64,000 nucleotides of DNA from Sphingomonas faeni (GCF_023195535.1 NZ_JALPNF010000007.1:1-64000); one strand, 5' to 3'; positions 52,291 to 62,107 are shown, counted from the stretch's first letter. Notes: generated by a model not told the origin, from the letters alone. A program made the numbers and translations.

Positions 52291-53440
52291 ATGTACCGCC
52301 GAACTGGGGCGCTTGAAGCACGGCTATCTGTCGTCGCCGGAAGAGATCATCGACGAGGCGCGTAACGGCCGGATGTTCATCCTGGTCGACGACGAGGATC
52401 GCGAGAACGAGGGCGACCTCGTTATCCCCGCGCAGATGGCGACGCCTGAGAAGATCAACTTCATGGCCAAATACGGCCGCGGCCTGATCTGCCTCGCGCT
52501 GACCCGCGACCGTACCGAGGAACTCGGGCTCGAACTGATGAGCCGCAACAACGGCACCCGGCACGAAACCGCGTTCACCGTCTCGATCGAGGCGCTCGAA
52601 GGCGTGACGACCGGCATCTCCGCCGCGGATCGCGCGCGGACCATCGCGGTCGCGGTCGATGCGACCAAGGGCAAGGCCGACATCGTCACCCCCGGCCACG
52701 TCTTCCCGCTGGTCGCGCGCGATGGCGGCGTGCTGATCCGCGCCGGCCATACCGAGGCGGCGGTCGACGTCGCGCGGCTTGCCGGGCTCAACCCCTCGGG
52801 CGTGATCTGCGAGATCATGAACGAGGACGGCACGATGGCGCGGATGGACGACCTCGTCACCTTCGCGCAGTTCCACAACGTCAAGATCGGCACGATCCGC
52901 GACCTGATCGCCTATCGCCGCCGCTACGACCACCTCGTCGAGAAGCGCGCCGAAGCAAAGTTCACCTCCGAATGGGGTGGCGACTGGACCGCGCTGACGT
53001 TCTGGAACAAGGCGACCGGCACCGAGCAGGTCGCTTTGGTCAAGGGCAGGATCGATCCCAACACGCCGACGCTCGTCCGCATGCACGCGCTGTCGCCGTT
53101 CGCGGACATCTTCGGCGAATCGGGCGATCGTGGCCGGATTCTCGCGCGCTCGATGCAGATGATCGCCGACGAGGGCGCAGGCGTGATCGTCGTCATCAAC
53201 CGCCCCCGCAGCAACACCTTCACCTCCGCGGTGATGAAGAAGGCGGGCGCGGAGATCACCCCGGACATGGAGGAACTGCGCGATTACGGCGTCGGTGCGA
53301 TGATCCTGACCGAGCTCGGCGTCCACGACATGGTGCTGATCACCAACACGCACCACACGCTGGTCGGGCTCGACGGCTACGGCCTGTCGATCGTCGGTGA
53401 ACGGCGGATTGCCTCCCTGGATATCGAAAAGAGCAACTGA
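52274..53440 (+). CDS. ribB: DHBP synthase with degenerate GTP cyclohydrolase II domain (RibBX type)
   Basis: 388 aa from GTG 52274, overlapping ribE by 17 bases. Residues ~20-225 are Rib[61 protein letters not shown] and [20 protein letters not shown]. The C-terminal half aligns to GCHII, but the zinc-cysteine segment is [20 protein letters not shown]. All three cysteines are replaced, so this half is probably not catalytic. It makes DHBP from ribulose 5-phosphate. A separate RibA should exist elsewhere. It overlaps ribH by one base. Confidence 0.93.
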   Translation: MSKPAECTAELGRLKHGYLSSPEEIIDEARNGRMFILVDDEDRENEGDLVIPAQMATPEKINFMAKYGRGLICLALTRDRTEELGLELMSRNNGTRHETAFTVSIEALEGVTTGISAADRARTIAVAVDATKGKADIVTPGHVFPLVARDGGVLIRAGHTEAAVDVARLAGLNPSGVICEIMNEDGTMARMDDLVTFAQFHNVKIGTIRDLIAYRRRYDHLVEKRAEAKFTSEWGGDWTALTFWNKATGTEQVALVKGRIDPNTPTLVRMHALSPFADIFGESGDRGRILARSMQMIADEGAGVIVVINRPRSNTFTSAVMKKAGAEITPDMEELRDYGVGAMILTELGVHDMVLITNTHHTLVGLDGYGLSIVGERRIASLDIEKSN

Positions 53441-53862
53441 TGGCCCATCTCCTCATCGTCGAAGCGCGGTTCTACGATCACCTCAACGACCTCCTCGTCG
53501 AAGGCGCGAAGGCGGCGATCGAAGCCGCCGGGCACACGCACGAGACGATCACCGTGCCGGGCGCGCTCGAAGTCCCCGGTGCGATCGCGCTGGCGGCCGA
53601 GAGCGAGACGTTCGACGCGTATGTCGCATTGGGTGTCGTGATCCGCGGCGAGACCTATCACTTCGAGATCGTCGCGGGCGAAAGCGCGCGCGGGATCATG
53701 CAGCTGACGATGGACGGCCTTGCGATCGGCAACGGCATCCTGACCACCGAGAACGAAGCGCAGGCACTCACGCGTGCGCGTCCGACCGAGGGCGACAAGG
53801 GCGGCGGCGCAGCCAAAGCGGCGCTGGCGATGCTGGCGCTGAAGGACCGCTTCCTCGCGTGA
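53440..53862 (+). CDS. ribH: 6,7-dimethyl-8-ribityllumazine synthase
   Basis: 140 aa. Lumazine synthase: [60 protein letters not shown] (catalytic His in HFE) and [20 protein letters not shown]. It combines DHBP and the RibD product. It is last of the four rib genes; the TGATG overlap with ribB indicates coupling. Confidence 0.97.
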   Translation: MAHLLIVEARFYDHLNDLLVEGAKAAIEAAGHTHETITVPGALEVPGAIALAAESETFDAYVALGVVIRGETYHFEIVAGESARGIMQLTMDGLAIGNGILTTENEAQALTRARPTEGDKGGGAAKAALAMLALKDRFLA

Positions 53863-53871
53863 CATGCGCGC

Positions 53872-54072
53872 GTGGGTGAGGTGATCAACCTGCGGCTCGC
53901 GCGGAAGCAGCGGGCGAGGGCCGAGGCGGCGGTGCGGGCGGACCAGAACCGGCGGGTGTTCGGGAGGACTGGAGTCGAAAAGGCGGCGGAAGCGGCGGTG
54001 AAGGCTCGGGTGGACAGGACGCTGGATGGTGCAAAGCTAGAGAGCCCCGCACCCGACAAACCTCCGGAATAA
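53872..54072 (+). CDS. DUF4169 family small protein
   Basis: 66 aa from GTG 53872, 9 bases after the ribH stop. The short basic, Ala-rich helix (EVINLRLARKQRARAEAAVR, ADQNRRVFGRT) matches the DUF4169 pattern of alphaproteobacteria. Function unknown; probably cotranscribed with the rib genes. Confidence 0.75.
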   Translation: MGEVINLRLARKQRARAEAAVRADQNRRVFGRTGVEKAAEAAVKARVDRTLDGAKLESPAPDKPPE

Positions 54073-54082
54073 CCTCAACGTC

Positions 54083-54182
54083 ATCCTTCCCCTGGCGAAG
54101 GGGGAGCGTGGCACTCAGCGTTGTCCCTCATAATTCTCTTCGCGAACGCCGCGCCTGCGATCCTCCCCCGCCAGGGGAGAAT
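54083..54182. repeat. Composite palindromic repeat, family F, copy 2
   Basis: TCCTTCCCCTGGCGAAGGGGGA on the left (self-complementary ends) and CCTCCCCCGCCAGGGGAG on the right. Related to the element at 44477-44609. With the next element it fills most of the 291-base gap before the DUF1206 gene. Confidence 0.7.
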
Positions 54183-54210
54183 CGTGAAGTCGTGCGGCGC
54201 CGGGGCCGTC

Positions 54211-54267
54211 CTTGTTCTCCCGCGACGGCAGGAGCCCAGTCTGGATCCCCGCGTTCGCGCGGAAGCA
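54211..54267. repeat. Degenerate family D palindrome
   Basis: CTTGTTCTCCCGCGACGGCA followed by GGAGCCCAGTCTGG and a diverged right arm CCCCGCGTTCGCGCGGAAGC. Compare the perfect copy at 49039-49097. Confidence 0.7.
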
Positions 54268-54363
54268 AATCCTAGATAGCCGCCGACAACCGCATCCCCC
54301 GCTGCCCTCAACAGGAACGTCCCGCGCGCCGCGCCGTTGTGCCTCCGTAACAAAGGGGCGATC

Positions 54364-55179
54364 ATGATTTCGGATGCGAATGCGACGTTGCTCGCCAAAC
54401 TCGGCTTTGCCGCGCGGGGAGTGGTGTATATCCTGGTCGGCTGGTTCGCCGTCGACGCAGCGCTGCACGGCGGCAAGATTGCCGACAACCAGGGCGCGAT
54501 CGGGTCGATGGCGGACGGACCGCTCGGCCCCTTGCTGCTGGCGATCGTCGCAGCGGGTCTGCTCGGCTACGCGGTCTGGCGGCTGACCGAGGCCGCGGCC
54601 AATCCCGAGGGGATCGGCAGCGACATCAAGGGCAGCCTCAAGCGCATCGGCCACCTGGTCAGCGGCATCGCGCACCTGATCCTTGCCTGGACCGCCGCCA
54701 AGCTCGCGATGAAAATCGGATCGCGCGATGCATCGGTTTCGCCTGGCGACGAAAGCGCACGTGACTGGACCGCGCTGTTGCTTGACCAGCCGGCCGGACG
54801 CGTTCTGGTCGGCGCGGTTGCCGTCGGCGTGCTGGTTGCCGCGTTCCAGCAAGCGCAGAAGGCGTGGCGCGGCGACTTCATCCATGACCTCCGCGGTGAC
54901 GCCCCCGCCCCTGGCTATGTCTGCACGATGGGCAGGGTCGGCTATGGTGCCCGTGCGCTGGTGTTCCTGATCGTCTCCGGACTGTTCGGGCTCGCGGCGT
55001 GGACGGCGCATGCGAGCGATGCGGGCGGCGTTGCCGATGCCCTGCAGATGCTGCAATCGCAACCGGGCGGCAAATGGCTGCTCGCGATGACCGGGATCGG
55101 GCTTGCGCTGTTCGGCGCATATAGTCTGGTCGAGGCGCGCTTTCGCCGCCTGCACGTCGACTTGCCCGGGACCGATTGA
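54364..55179 (+). CDS. DUF1206 family membrane protein
   Basis: 271 aa from ATG 54364. Three tandem repeats of two membrane helices each, typical of DUF1206: LAKLGFAARGVVYILVGWFA, RIGHLVSGIAHLILAWTAAK and MGRVGYGARALVFLIVSGLF, each paired with a second helix (LLLAIVAAGLLGYAVWRLTE, VLVGAVAVGVLVAAFQQAQK, WLLAMTGIGLALFGAYSLVE). Six membrane segments in total. Function unknown to me. Confidence 0.9.
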   Translation: MISDANATLLAKLGFAARGVVYILVGWFAVDAALHGGKIADNQGAIGSMADGPLGPLLLAIVAAGLLGYAVWRLTEAAANPEGIGSDIKGSLKRIGHLVSGIAHLILAWTAAKLAMKIGSRDASVSPGDESARDWTALLLDQPAGRVLVGAVAVGVLVAAFQQAQKAWRGDFIHDLRGDAPAPGYVCTMGRVGYGARALVFLIVSGLFGLAAWTAHASDAGGVADALQMLQSQPGGKWLLAMTGIGLALFGAYSLVEARFRRLHVDLPGTD

Positions 55180-55194
55180 TAGCACGTCGTTAAC

Positions 55195-55590
55195 ATGCCG
55201 GTGCTAGCGGACGGCATGTATACGATCAGTTTCGACGTTCCCACCAAAACCCTGACGATCCTCACCGAGGGGTTCTGGTCGATCGCGACGACCGCGGCCT
55301 TCTCGGCGGAATTGCTCGCGCGCGGTACTGCGGCGCGGCTGTATCATGGGCGGTTCGTGGTGCTAGCCGACCTGCGCAAGGCGGCGATCCAGCCATTGAA
55401 GGTGGTCGACGCGCTCGAAGCGATGATGCCCAAGGCGCTCAAGGTGACGTCCGCACCGATCGCGGCGGTGGTCGCGTCGCATTTGGCAAAACTCCAGACC
55501 GAACGCTATCTGAAGGCCGAGAACTGCCGGACGTTCCTCGACATCGACGAGGCAAGGCAGTGGCTTGCGGGCGACGGCCACGCCGCCTGA
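55195..55590 (+). CDS. Small STAS/SpoIIAA-like protein of unknown function
   Basis: 131 aa, no signal peptide. Alternating strands and helices (YTISFDVPTKTLTILTEGFW, GRFVVLADLRKAAIQPLKVV, CRTFLDIDEARQWLAGD) resemble the SpoIIAA-like/STAS-like alpha-beta fold. ATG 55195 or 55216 (MYTISFD) may be the start. It is 15 bases downstream of the DUF1206 gene, possibly cotranscribed. Confidence 0.62.
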   Translation: MPVLADGMYTISFDVPTKTLTILTEGFWSIATTAAFSAELLARGTAARLYHGRFVVLADLRKAAIQPLKVVDALEAMMPKALKVTSAPIAAVVASHLAKLQTERYLKAENCRTFLDIDEARQWLAGDGHAA

Positions 55591-55597
55591 CGGACTT

Positions 55598-56092
55598 TCA
55601 GTCCTGCGGTGCGGTTTCGAGCAACGCCGCCTCGACCTCTTCGACCGTGATGCCGAACGCGCCGGCGAGCCCCGACAAGGACGCGCCGCGATCCGCGAGC
55701 GTGCGGATGCGCGCGGTATCGACGATCGTCTTGTAGCTGCGCGTGTCGCGGTCGGTCTTCGATTCCGCGCCGCTGCGCGCGAGCGCGCCCGAGCGGCGAC
55801 GCTTGGAAATCTTCAGTGCTTCGACGTCGTTGGTCGGCGGCGCATCGAGCCGCGCCTTGATCCGCTGATCCTCCTCGACCCGCCGGCTTTCGCGGACGCG
55901 TTCGCGCTCCTGGGACTGAAGGTCACGCTGGGCGGCGCGCGATTCGGATCGCTGCTCCGATGCGGCAAGTCGCTCCCTCGCGCGCTGCTCGCGGCCGTTG
56001 GCGCGCTCCTCCGCCCGCTTTGCGGCACGTTCGGCGGTACCGGGCATGAGCGGCCCTGTTCCCCTGCCCCCGCTCGGCCAGCCGTCGCTCAT
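55598..56092 (-). CDS. Coiled-coil protein with C-terminal helix-turn-helix-like segment
   Basis: 164 aa from ATG 56092, AGGA upstream; GTG 56110 would add 6 residues. The middle ~70 residues are Arg/Glu/Gln-rich and probably coiled-coil (RERLAASEQRSESRAAQRDL). The C-terminus RIRTLADRGASLSGLAGAFG then ITVEEVEAALLE resembles a HTH. It could be a small DNA-binding protein. I do not recognise the family. Confidence 0.6.
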   Translation of the reverse strand: MSDGWPSGGRGTGPLMPGTAERAAKRAEERANGREQRARERLAASEQRSESRAAQRDLQSQERERVRESRRVEEDQRIKARLDAPPTNDVEALKISKRRRSGALARSGAESKTDRDTRSYKTIVDTARIRTLADRGASLSGLAGAFGITVEEVEAALLETAPQD

Positions 56093-56204
56093 TGCATGTC
56101 CTGTCGTCACCGGTGCGCCCTACGACGCGGAGGCGCGCTGCTAGGCGATGACGTCACCGGTGACTAGGGGGTCCAAGTCGTCACCCGACCATCCGCCCCC
56201 CCGC

Positions 56205-56289
56205 CGTCATCCCAGCGAACGCTGGGATCTCACCGTGGGGCGAACGTCGCGAGCCACGAGGGATACCCCAGCTTTCGCTGGGGTGACGG
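56205..56289. repeat. Palindromic intergenic repeat, family B, copy 6
   Basis: Left CGTCATCCCAGCGAACGCTG and right CCCAGCTTTCGCTGGGGTGA. It lies after the stop of the Old Yellow Enzyme gene and before the start of the coiled-coil gene, both on the minus strand. Confidence 0.9.
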
Positions 56290-56364
56290 TTTTGGGGTGG
56301 GCTGACGGAGCAAGGTGACGGACGTTCAGCAGTCGAGGCAAGGCCGCGACTTGGAGCCGCCGGG

Positions 56365-57453
56365 TTACGCGTTCGCAGTCTCGAGCGCGGGATAGTCGAT
56401 ATAGCCCTCGGGGCCCTGGCTGTACCACGTCTTCGCGTCGTCCTTCGCGAGCGGTGCGCCGGTGCGCAGGCGCTCGGGCAGGTCCGGGTTCGCGATGAAC
56501 GTGCGCCCGAAGGTGATCGCGTCGGCATTGCCCGAATCGAGCTCGGCCTGCGCTTCCTCGACGGTTGTGTAGTCCGAGTTGACGATCAGCACGCCCTTGA
56601 ACACTTTCCGAATCGCCGGGCTGAGCTTCGGCACGTCGGTCTTGCCGAACGTGCCGTCGGGGCCGGGCTCGCGCAGTTCGAGGAACGCGATGCCGAGATC
56701 GGACAATACCTTCGCGGCGGCGGTGAACAGCGGCTCGGGGTTGCTGTCGTCGACACCCTGCGAATCGCCGTTGGGCGACAGGCGGACGCTGACGCGATCT
56801 GCACCCGCGACCGAGATCACGCGCTCGGCGACTTCGCGGAGCAGGCGGACGCGGTTCTCGATCGAGCCACCGTACTCGTCAGTACGCAGATTGGCGTTAT
56901 CGCGCAGGAACTGGTCGATCAGATAGCCATTCGCCGCATGGATCTGCACGCCGTCGAAGCCGGCCGCCAGCGCGTTCTTCGTCGCCAGCTCATAATCTTT
57001 CAGCAGGCGCGGGATCTCGTTCAGTTCAAGCGGACGCGCGACCTCGAAGTCCTGCTTGCCCTCGAACGTGTGTGCCTGGCCCTCGGTCGCGGTTGCCGAC
57101 GACGAGACCGGCTGGCCGCCGATCACCGACGAATGGACCTGGCGCCCCATGTGCCACAGCTGCGCGACGATCCGGCCGCCAGCGGCGTGGACCGAGTCGG
57201 TGACGGGCTTCCAGGCGGCGACCTGCGCATCGGTCCACAGACCCGGCGCGAACGGCCAGCCAAGGCCTTCGCGGCTGATGCCGGTGGCCTCCGAGATGAT
57301 CAGGCCGGCGCTCGCCCGCTGCGTATAATACTCGACCATCATGTCGGTCGGAACGGCATCCTTGTCGGCACGCCCACGCGTAAGCGGCGCCATGAGGATG
57401 CGGTTCGGCGCGGCGATGGCGCCAAGGGTAATGGAATCGAAAAGGCTAGGCAT
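56365..57453 (-). CDS. Old Yellow Enzyme family alkene reductase
   Basis: 362 aa, FMN-dependent TIM barrel. Signatures are ITLGAIAAPNRILMAPLTRG, GLIISEATGISREGLGWPFA, VAQLWHMGRQVHSSVIGGQP and the substrate-binding HAANGYLIDQFLRDNANLRT with DEYGGSIENRVRLLREV (Tyr), then FGRTFIANPDLPERLRTGAP. It reduces activated C=C bonds or nitro compounds (NemA-like); the in vivo substrate is unknown. Divergent from the EamA transporter. Confidence 0.93.
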   Translation of the reverse strand: MPSLFDSITLGAIAAPNRILMAPLTRGRADKDAVPTDMMVEYYTQRASAGLIISEATGISREGLGWPFAPGLWTDAQVAAWKPVTDSVHAAGGRIVAQLWHMGRQVHSSVIGGQPVSSSATATEGQAHTFEGKQDFEVARPLELNEIPRLLKDYELATKNALAAGFDGVQIHAANGYLIDQFLRDNANLRTDEYGGSIENRVRLLREVAERVISVAGADRVSVRLSPNGDSQGVDDSNPEPLFTAAAKVLSDLGIAFLELREPGPDGTFGKTDVPKLSPAIRKVFKGVLIVNSDYTTVEEAQAELDSGNADAITFGRTFIANPDLPERLRTGAPLAKDDAKTWYSQGPEGYIDYPALETANA

Positions 57454-57504
57454 GGAAGCTCCTTATTGGCCTGACGGGCGGAAGATAGGAGGCTACAGGG
57501 CGGC

Positions 57505-58500
57505 ATGCATCGCCCCGCCCCGCAAACATTATCTAGCGTGCCCGATACGCCGCGCGGTTCGACAGCGGAGGCGAACAATGTCGCTGCGCCGGGCCTGATC
57601 GCGTTCGCGGCGTTGGTGGTGGCGAACGTGGCGCTCGCGTTCGGGCCGTGGTTCGTGCGCGCGACCGAGGTCGGGCCGGTCGCGGCCGGGTTCTGGCGGC
57701 TCACGCTGGCGGTGCCGTTCCTCGTGGTGCTGGCGGTCCAGCAGGGCGCGCGGCCGAGGCGGCTCGGGTGGAAGCTGTGGGCCGGGCTGCTCGCGGGCGG
57801 GGTGTGCTTCGCGGCCGACCTCGGCACCTGGCATCTCGGGATCCTGCGCACGACGCTCGCCAATGCGACGCTGTTCGGCAACGTCGCGACGCTGATCTTC
57901 CCGATCTACGGCTTCCTGATCGTGCGAAGCTGGCCGACGCGGACGCAAGGGTTCGCACTGGCGTTGGCGGCGGCGGGCGGCGCGTTGCTGCTCGGGCGGT
58001 CGTATCAGCTCGATGCGAAGAACCTGGCGGGCGATCTGTTCTGCCTGCTCGCGGGGCTGCTCTACACCGTGTATTTCATCCTGATGGCGCGCGCCCGGGC
58101 GACGCTCGCCCCGATATCCGCGCTGACGCTGTCGACGCTCGCCGGCATCGTGCCGCTGCTCGTGTTCGCGCTGGCGATGGGCGAGCGCGTGCTGCCGACG
58201 CATTGGGGTCCGCTGATCGGGCTCGCTCTGTGCAGCCAGGTGCTCGGGCAAGGGCTGATGATCTACGCGCTCGGCCGCTTCACGCCGCTGGTGATCGGGA
58301 TCGCGCTGCTGATCCAGCCGGTGGTAGCAGGCCTGGTTGGCTGGCTGGTGTACGGCGAGCGACTCGGCACGGCGGATCTGGTCGGCGTCGTGATGGTCGC
58401 GGTCGCGCTGGTGCTCGTCCGCCAAGGACCCGGCCCCGAAGCGTTACCTCTTGAAGACGCGCTTGATACGCCTGATTTTGGACGGCAGGAGACGGTATGA
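57505..58500 (+). CDS. DMT/EamA family transporter
   Basis: 331 aa, about ten membrane segments in two EamA repeats: LALVVANVALAFGPWFVRAT-like start (AALVVANVALAFGPWFVRAT), LGILRTTLANATLFGNVATL, LFCLLAGLLYTVYFILMARA and VLGQGLMIYALGRFTPLVIG. Probably a small-metabolite exporter. ATG 57505 or GTG 57538 may be the start. It overlaps the COQ9 gene by 4 bases. Confidence 0.87.
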   Translation: MHRPAPQTLSSVPDTPRGSTAEANNVAAPGLIAFAALVVANVALAFGPWFVRATEVGPVAAGFWRLTLAVPFLVVLAVQQGARPRRLGWKLWAGLLAGGVCFAADLGTWHLGILRTTLANATLFGNVATLIFPIYGFLIVRSWPTRTQGFALALAAAGGALLLGRSYQLDAKNLAGDLFCLLAGLLYTVYFILMARARATLAPISALTLSTLAGIVPLLVFALAMGERVLPTHWGPLIGLALCSQVLGQGLMIYALGRFTPLVIGIALLIQPVVAGLVGWLVYGERLGTADLVGVVMVAVALVLVRQGPGPEALPLEDALDTPDFGRQETV

Positions 58501-59150
58501 CCCAGGACCTTACGCTCGACGAAATCCGCGCCCTGCTGGCGCCCGGCATTGCTTCCAACGCGGCGTTCGACGGCTGGAGCGACGCCGCGCGCGACATGGC
58601 CGCGCAGGCCGAGGGAATCGACACCGACGTGGCCGCGCTGGCGTTCAAGGACGGCCCGGTCGACATGATCAACGCGTGGTTCGCGCATATCGACGGCGTG
58701 ATGCTCGCCGCAGTGCCGCCCGAGCGGCTCGCGCTGATGAAGATCCGCGAGAAGATCACCGCATTGGTCGAGGCGCGACTCGATGCGACGTCGATCGATC
58801 GCGAATCGCTGCGCCGCGCGGTGGCGATCCTCGCGCTCCCGCAGAATCTGGCAAAGGCGACGCGACTCGGCTGGCGGACGGTCGATACGATCTGGCGCGC
58901 AGCCGGCGACGTCTCGACGGATTATAATTACTATACCAAGCGAACCATCCTGCTCGGCGTGTACGCGTCGACGATCACCGTGTTTCTCGACGACGAGAGC
59001 GAAGGGCTCGCCGAAACGCGCGCATTCCTCGGTCGGCGGATCAGCGGCATCATGCAGTTCGAGAAGGCCAAGGCCGGTTTTCTCAAGCGGACCGAGCACG
59101 GCTTCAGCCTGTCGCGATTCGTCGGTCGCCTGCGCTATCCGACAGCCTGA
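58497..59150 (+). CDS. COQ9 family ubiquinone-biosynthesis protein
   Basis: 217 aa, all-helical. The COQ9 pattern is LTLDEIRALLAPGIASNAAF, GPVDMINAWFAHIDGVML, RRAVAILALPQNLAKATRLG and the lipid-binding end TKRTILLGVYASTITVFLDD. COQ9 helps COQ7 hydroxylate ubiquinone precursors. Start overlaps the EamA stop (ATGA), so the two are cotranscribed. Confidence 0.9.
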   Translation: MTQDLTLDEIRALLAPGIASNAAFDGWSDAARDMAAQAEGIDTDVAALAFKDGPVDMINAWFAHIDGVMLAAVPPERLALMKIREKITALVEARLDATSIDRESLRRAVAILALPQNLAKATRLGWRTVDTIWRAAGDVSTDYNYYTKRTILLGVYASTITVFLDDESEGLAETRAFLGRRISGIMQFEKAKAGFLKRTEHGFSLSRFVGRLRYPTA

Positions 59151-59180
59151 AGGTTTGAGCCAGGACGACCATCAGGATTT

Positions 59181-59262
59181 GTCATCCTGGGCTCGACCCA
59201 GGACCCAGAGCCACGAACGCCGTCCTGTTTGGTTCTGGGTCCTGACTTTCGTCAGGATAACG
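59181..59262. repeat. Palindromic intergenic repeat, family A, copy 4
   Basis: Left GTCATCCTGGGCTCGACCCA and right TCCTGACTTTCGTCAGGATAACG. It lies between COQ9 and feoA; its right end is 51 bases from the Fur-box-like site. Confidence 0.86.
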
Positions 59263-59313
59263 ATGCGTTGGCGTCAGTTGGATCGGCTTTAGGCTTCCCT
59301 TGCCGGTGAGTTA

Positions 59314-59332
59314 CTGATAATCAGTCGCATCA
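59314..59332 (+). promoter_or_regulatory. Fur-box-like site overlapping the feoA start
   Basis: CTGATAATCAGTCGCATCA matches the Fur-type 19-mer TTGATAATGATTCGCATTT at 14 of 19 positions by hand comparison. It contains the perfect palindrome ACTGATAATCAGT (59313-59325). Placement at feoA, a ferrous-iron gene, makes Fur control likely. Confidence 0.55.
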
Positions 59333-59607
59333 TGGACACTCGCCCCGATCGTTCCGTCAGCCTCGAAACCTTGCCGCGCAAGCAGCACGCCATTGTTGCG
59401 GCAATCGAGTGGGCGCGGCTCGCGGGGCCAGAAGCGCGGCGATTGCGCGAGCTGGGCTTCGACGAGGGCGTCGACGTCGAGGTCCTGCACCGCGCGACGC
59501 TGGGCCAGGGCCCGATCGCCTGCCGGATTGGCCGCATGACCGTCGCGCTGCGGCGCGCAGTCGCCGGCGCCATCCACGTTTCGCCGATGCCTGCCGCGGC
59601 CGAATAA
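59332..59607 (+). CDS. feoA: Ferrous iron transport accessory protein FeoA
   Basis: 91 aa. SH3-like FeoA: SLETLPRKQHAIVAAIEW, RRLRELGFDEGVDVEVLHRA and PIACRIGRMTVALRRAVAGA. It assists the FeoB ferrous-iron permease. feoB starts 9 bases after its stop. A Fur-box-like site overlaps its start. Confidence 0.93.
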   Translation: MDTRPDRSVSLETLPRKQHAIVAAIEWARLAGPEARRLRELGFDEGVDVEVLHRATLGQGPIACRIGRMTVALRRAVAGAIHVSPMPAAAE

Positions 59608-59616
59608 TCCTTTAGA

Positions 59617-61491
59617 ATGAACGTAGCACCGCTGGTTGCGCTGGTCGGCAATCCCAATGCCGGCAAGAGCGCGCTGTTCAACGCGCTTACGGGTGCGCGC
59701 CAGAAGGTCGGCAATTATCCGGGCGTCACGGTCGAGCGGAAAGTCGGGCGGCTGATGCTCGACGACGGGCGACCGGTCGAACTGGTCGACCTGCCCGGTG
59801 CGTACAGCCTCGAGCCATCTTCACCCGATGAGCGTGTCACGCGCGACGTCGTCACCGGCACACAGGATGGCGAGCGCCTGCCCGATGCGCTGGTCGTCGT
59901 CGTCGATGCCGCCAATCTCGACAACCACCTGCGCTTCACGCTCCAGTTGATCGCCCTCGGGCTGCCGGTCGTGGTCGCGCTCAACATGGTCGATCTCGCC
60001 GAGCGCGACGGGCTGAAGCTCGACCCCAAGGTGCTCGAACGCGAACTCGGCGTGCCGGTGATCCCGACCGTCGCGGTGCGCAAGCGCGGCCTCGACGAAC
60101 TCAAGGCCGCCCTGTCCGGCATCGTCATCAATGGTCCCATGCGGCTGCGCAAATCCGACGGCAGCGTCCAGGACGACATCGTCACGCTCCAGCGTCGCGC
60201 CCGTACGATCGCCACCGCGGCGACCGTATCCGAGACGACCGTTCGTCGCTGGACGCACATGCTCGACGCGGTCGCGCTGCACCCCGTCGCGGGGCCGATC
60301 CTGCTGCTGGCGATCATGTTCCTGATGTTCCAGGCGGTGTTCAGCTGGGCCCAGCCGTTCATGGACGCGATCGACGCGGGCTTCACCGCGCTCCAGGCGT
60401 TCCTCACCGCCGAAATGCCCGATTCGCTGCTCCGCTCGCTGTTGGTCGATGGCGTGATCAAAGGCGTCGGTGCGGTGATCGTGTTTCTGCCGCAGATCCT
60501 GATCCTGTTCCTCTTCATCCTCGTCCTCGAAGCGAGCGGCTACATGGTCCGCGCGGCGTTCCTGATGGACCGCGTGATGGCGAGCGTCGGGCTGTCCGGC
60601 CGCGCGTTCATCCCTTTGCTGTCGAGCTTCGCCTGCGCGATCCCGGGCATCATGGCGACGCGGACGATCGACGACGAGAAGGACCGGCTGACGACGATCC
60701 TGATCGCGCCGCTGATGACGTGCTCCGCGCGCCTGCCGGTCTATACGCTGATAATCGGCGCGTTCATCCCGAACACGCAGGTGCTGCCGTTCGTCGGGCT
60801 GCAGGGTCTGGTGATGCTCGGGCTGTACGTGATGGGCATCGTTGGCGCGTTCGTCGCGGCGCTGGTGCTGCGCCGGACGGTGACCAAGGGCGTGTCGTCG
60901 GGCTTCATGATGGAGATGCCGAAATACCAGTGGCCGCAGTGGCGCGACGTCGGCATCGGCCTGTGGAGCCGCGCGCAGATCTTCCTGAAGCGCGCCGGTG
61001 GCATCATCCTGGTCTCGACCGTGATCCTGTGGGTGATGCTGAGCTTCCCCAAGCCACCCGAGCAGCCCGCCGGTGCACCGAAGATCTCGGCGGTCGATTA
61101 TTCGGTCGCCGGGCGGATCGCCAACGGGATCGCGCCGGTGTTCGCACCGATCGGCTTCAACCGCGACATCGTCCTCGCGCTGATCCCGGCGATGGCCGCG
61201 CGCGAAGTCGCGGTCGCAGCGATCGGCACGGTCTATGCGATCGACGATCCCGACAGCAATCAGGGCGGCAAGGCGATGGTCGAGAACCTGCGCGGCCGCT
61301 GGAGCCTGCCGACCGCACTCGCGTTCCTGATGTGGTTCGTGTTCGCGCCGCAGTGCATTTCGACCATCGCCGTCACCCGTCGCGAGACCAATGGGTGGAA
61401 ATGGCCCGCCTTCATGGTTGGCTATTTGTTCGCCGCCGCCTACATCATGGCTGGCATTACATACTGGCTGGCGGTGTTCGCCGGCCTCTGA
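59617..61491 (+). CDS. feoB: Ferrous iron transporter FeoB
   Basis: 624 aa. N-terminal G domain: G1 [21 protein letters not shown]2 [15 protein letters not shown]3 [14 protein letters not shown] and G4 [15 protein letters not shown]. Then a membrane region with Gate motifs ([20 protein letters not shown]) and late [20 protein letters not shown]. It is the ferrous iron permease in the inner membrane. The ssb gene starts 8 bases after its stop. Confidence 0.97.
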   Translation: MNVAPLVALVGNPNAGKSALFNALTGARQKVGNYPGVTVERKVGRLMLDDGRPVELVDLPGAYSLEPSSPDERVTRDVVTGTQDGERLPDALVVVVDAANLDNHLRFTLQLIALGLPVVVALNMVDLAERDGLKLDPKVLERELGVPVIPTVAVRKRGLDELKAALSGIVINGPMRLRKSDGSVQDDIVTLQRRARTIATAATVSETTVRRWTHMLDAVALHPVAGPILLLAIMFLMFQAVFSWAQPFMDAIDAGFTALQAFLTAEMPDSLLRSLLVDGVIKGVGAVIVFLPQILILFLFILVLEASGYMVRAAFLMDRVMASVGLSGRAFIPLLSSFACAIPGIMATRTIDDEKDRLTTILIAPLMTCSARLPVYTLIIGAFIPNTQVLPFVGLQGLVMLGLYVMGIVGAFVAALVLRRTVTKGVSSGFMMEMPKYQWPQWRDVGIGLWSRAQIFLKRAGGIILVSTVILWVMLSFPKPPEQPAGAPKISAVDYSVAGRIANGIAPVFAPIGFNRDIVLALIPAMAAREVAVAAIGTVYAIDDPDSNQGGKAMVENLRGRWSLPTALAFLMWFVFAPQCISTIAVTRRETNGWKWPAFMVGYLFAAAYIMAGITYWLAVFAGL

Positions 61492-61499
61492 GGGGCATC

Positions 61500-62102
61500 A
61501 TGGCAGGCAGCGTCAACAAGGTCATCATCGTCGGCAATCTGGGTCGCGACCCGGAGAGCAAGGCGTTCCAGAACGGCGGCAAGGTCGTCAATTTGCGCAT
61601 CGCGACGTCGGAGTCCTGGAAGGACAAGATGTCGGGCGAGCGCAAGGAAAAGACCGAATGGCATTCGGTCGCGATCTTCAACGAAGGTCTGGCGAACGTT
61701 GCCGAGAAGTATCTGCGCAAGGGCTCGAAGGTCTATATCGAGGGCGCGCTCCAGACCCGAAAGTGGCAGGACGCGCAGGGCCAGGACAAGTACTCGACCG
61801 AAATCGTGTTGCAGGGCTTCAACAGCGTATTGACGATGCTCGACGGCCCGAACGGTGGCGCAGGCGGTGGTGCAGGCGGCGGCGGTGGTAGCCGCGGCGG
61901 TGGCGACGACTGGGCCGGCGGTGGCGGCGGCAACGACTTCGGCGGTGGTTCGTCGGGTGGTGGCGGCGGTTACGGCGGCGGCGGCGGCGGCCGTGGCGGT
62001 AGCGCATCCTCGGGCGGCGGTAGCGGCGGCGGGGCACGTGGCGGCGGCTTCGGTCAGACCGGCGGGTTCTCGGACGATCTCGACGACGACGTGCCGTTCT
62101 AA
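61500..62102 (+). CDS. ssb: Single-stranded DNA-binding protein
   Basis: 200 aa. OB-fold: [60 protein letters not shown], then [21 protein letters not shown] long Gly-rich linker leads to the acidic tail DDLDDDVPF that recruits repair and replication proteins. It follows feoB by 8 bases, an unusual neighbour; a separate promoter is likely but not seen. Confidence 0.96.
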   Translation: MAGSVNKVIIVGNLGRDPESKAFQNGGKVVNLRIATSESWKDKMSGERKEKTEWHSVAIFNEGLANVAEKYLRKGSKVYIEGALQTRKWQDAQGQDKYSTEIVLQGFNSVLTMLDGPNGGAGGGAGGGGGSRGGGDDWAGGGGGNDFGGGSSGGGGGYGGGGGGRGGSASSGGGSGGGARGGGFGQTGGFSDDLDDDVPF

Positions 62103-62107
62103 GCTCC

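Noticed and set aside
52324..53356. Minus-strand frames opposite ribB
   Set aside because: Shadow frames of a clearly identified gene.
57529..58425. Minus-strand 298-codon frame opposite the EamA transporter
   Set aside because: Shadow frame, very rich in Arg/Gln/His, no motifs.
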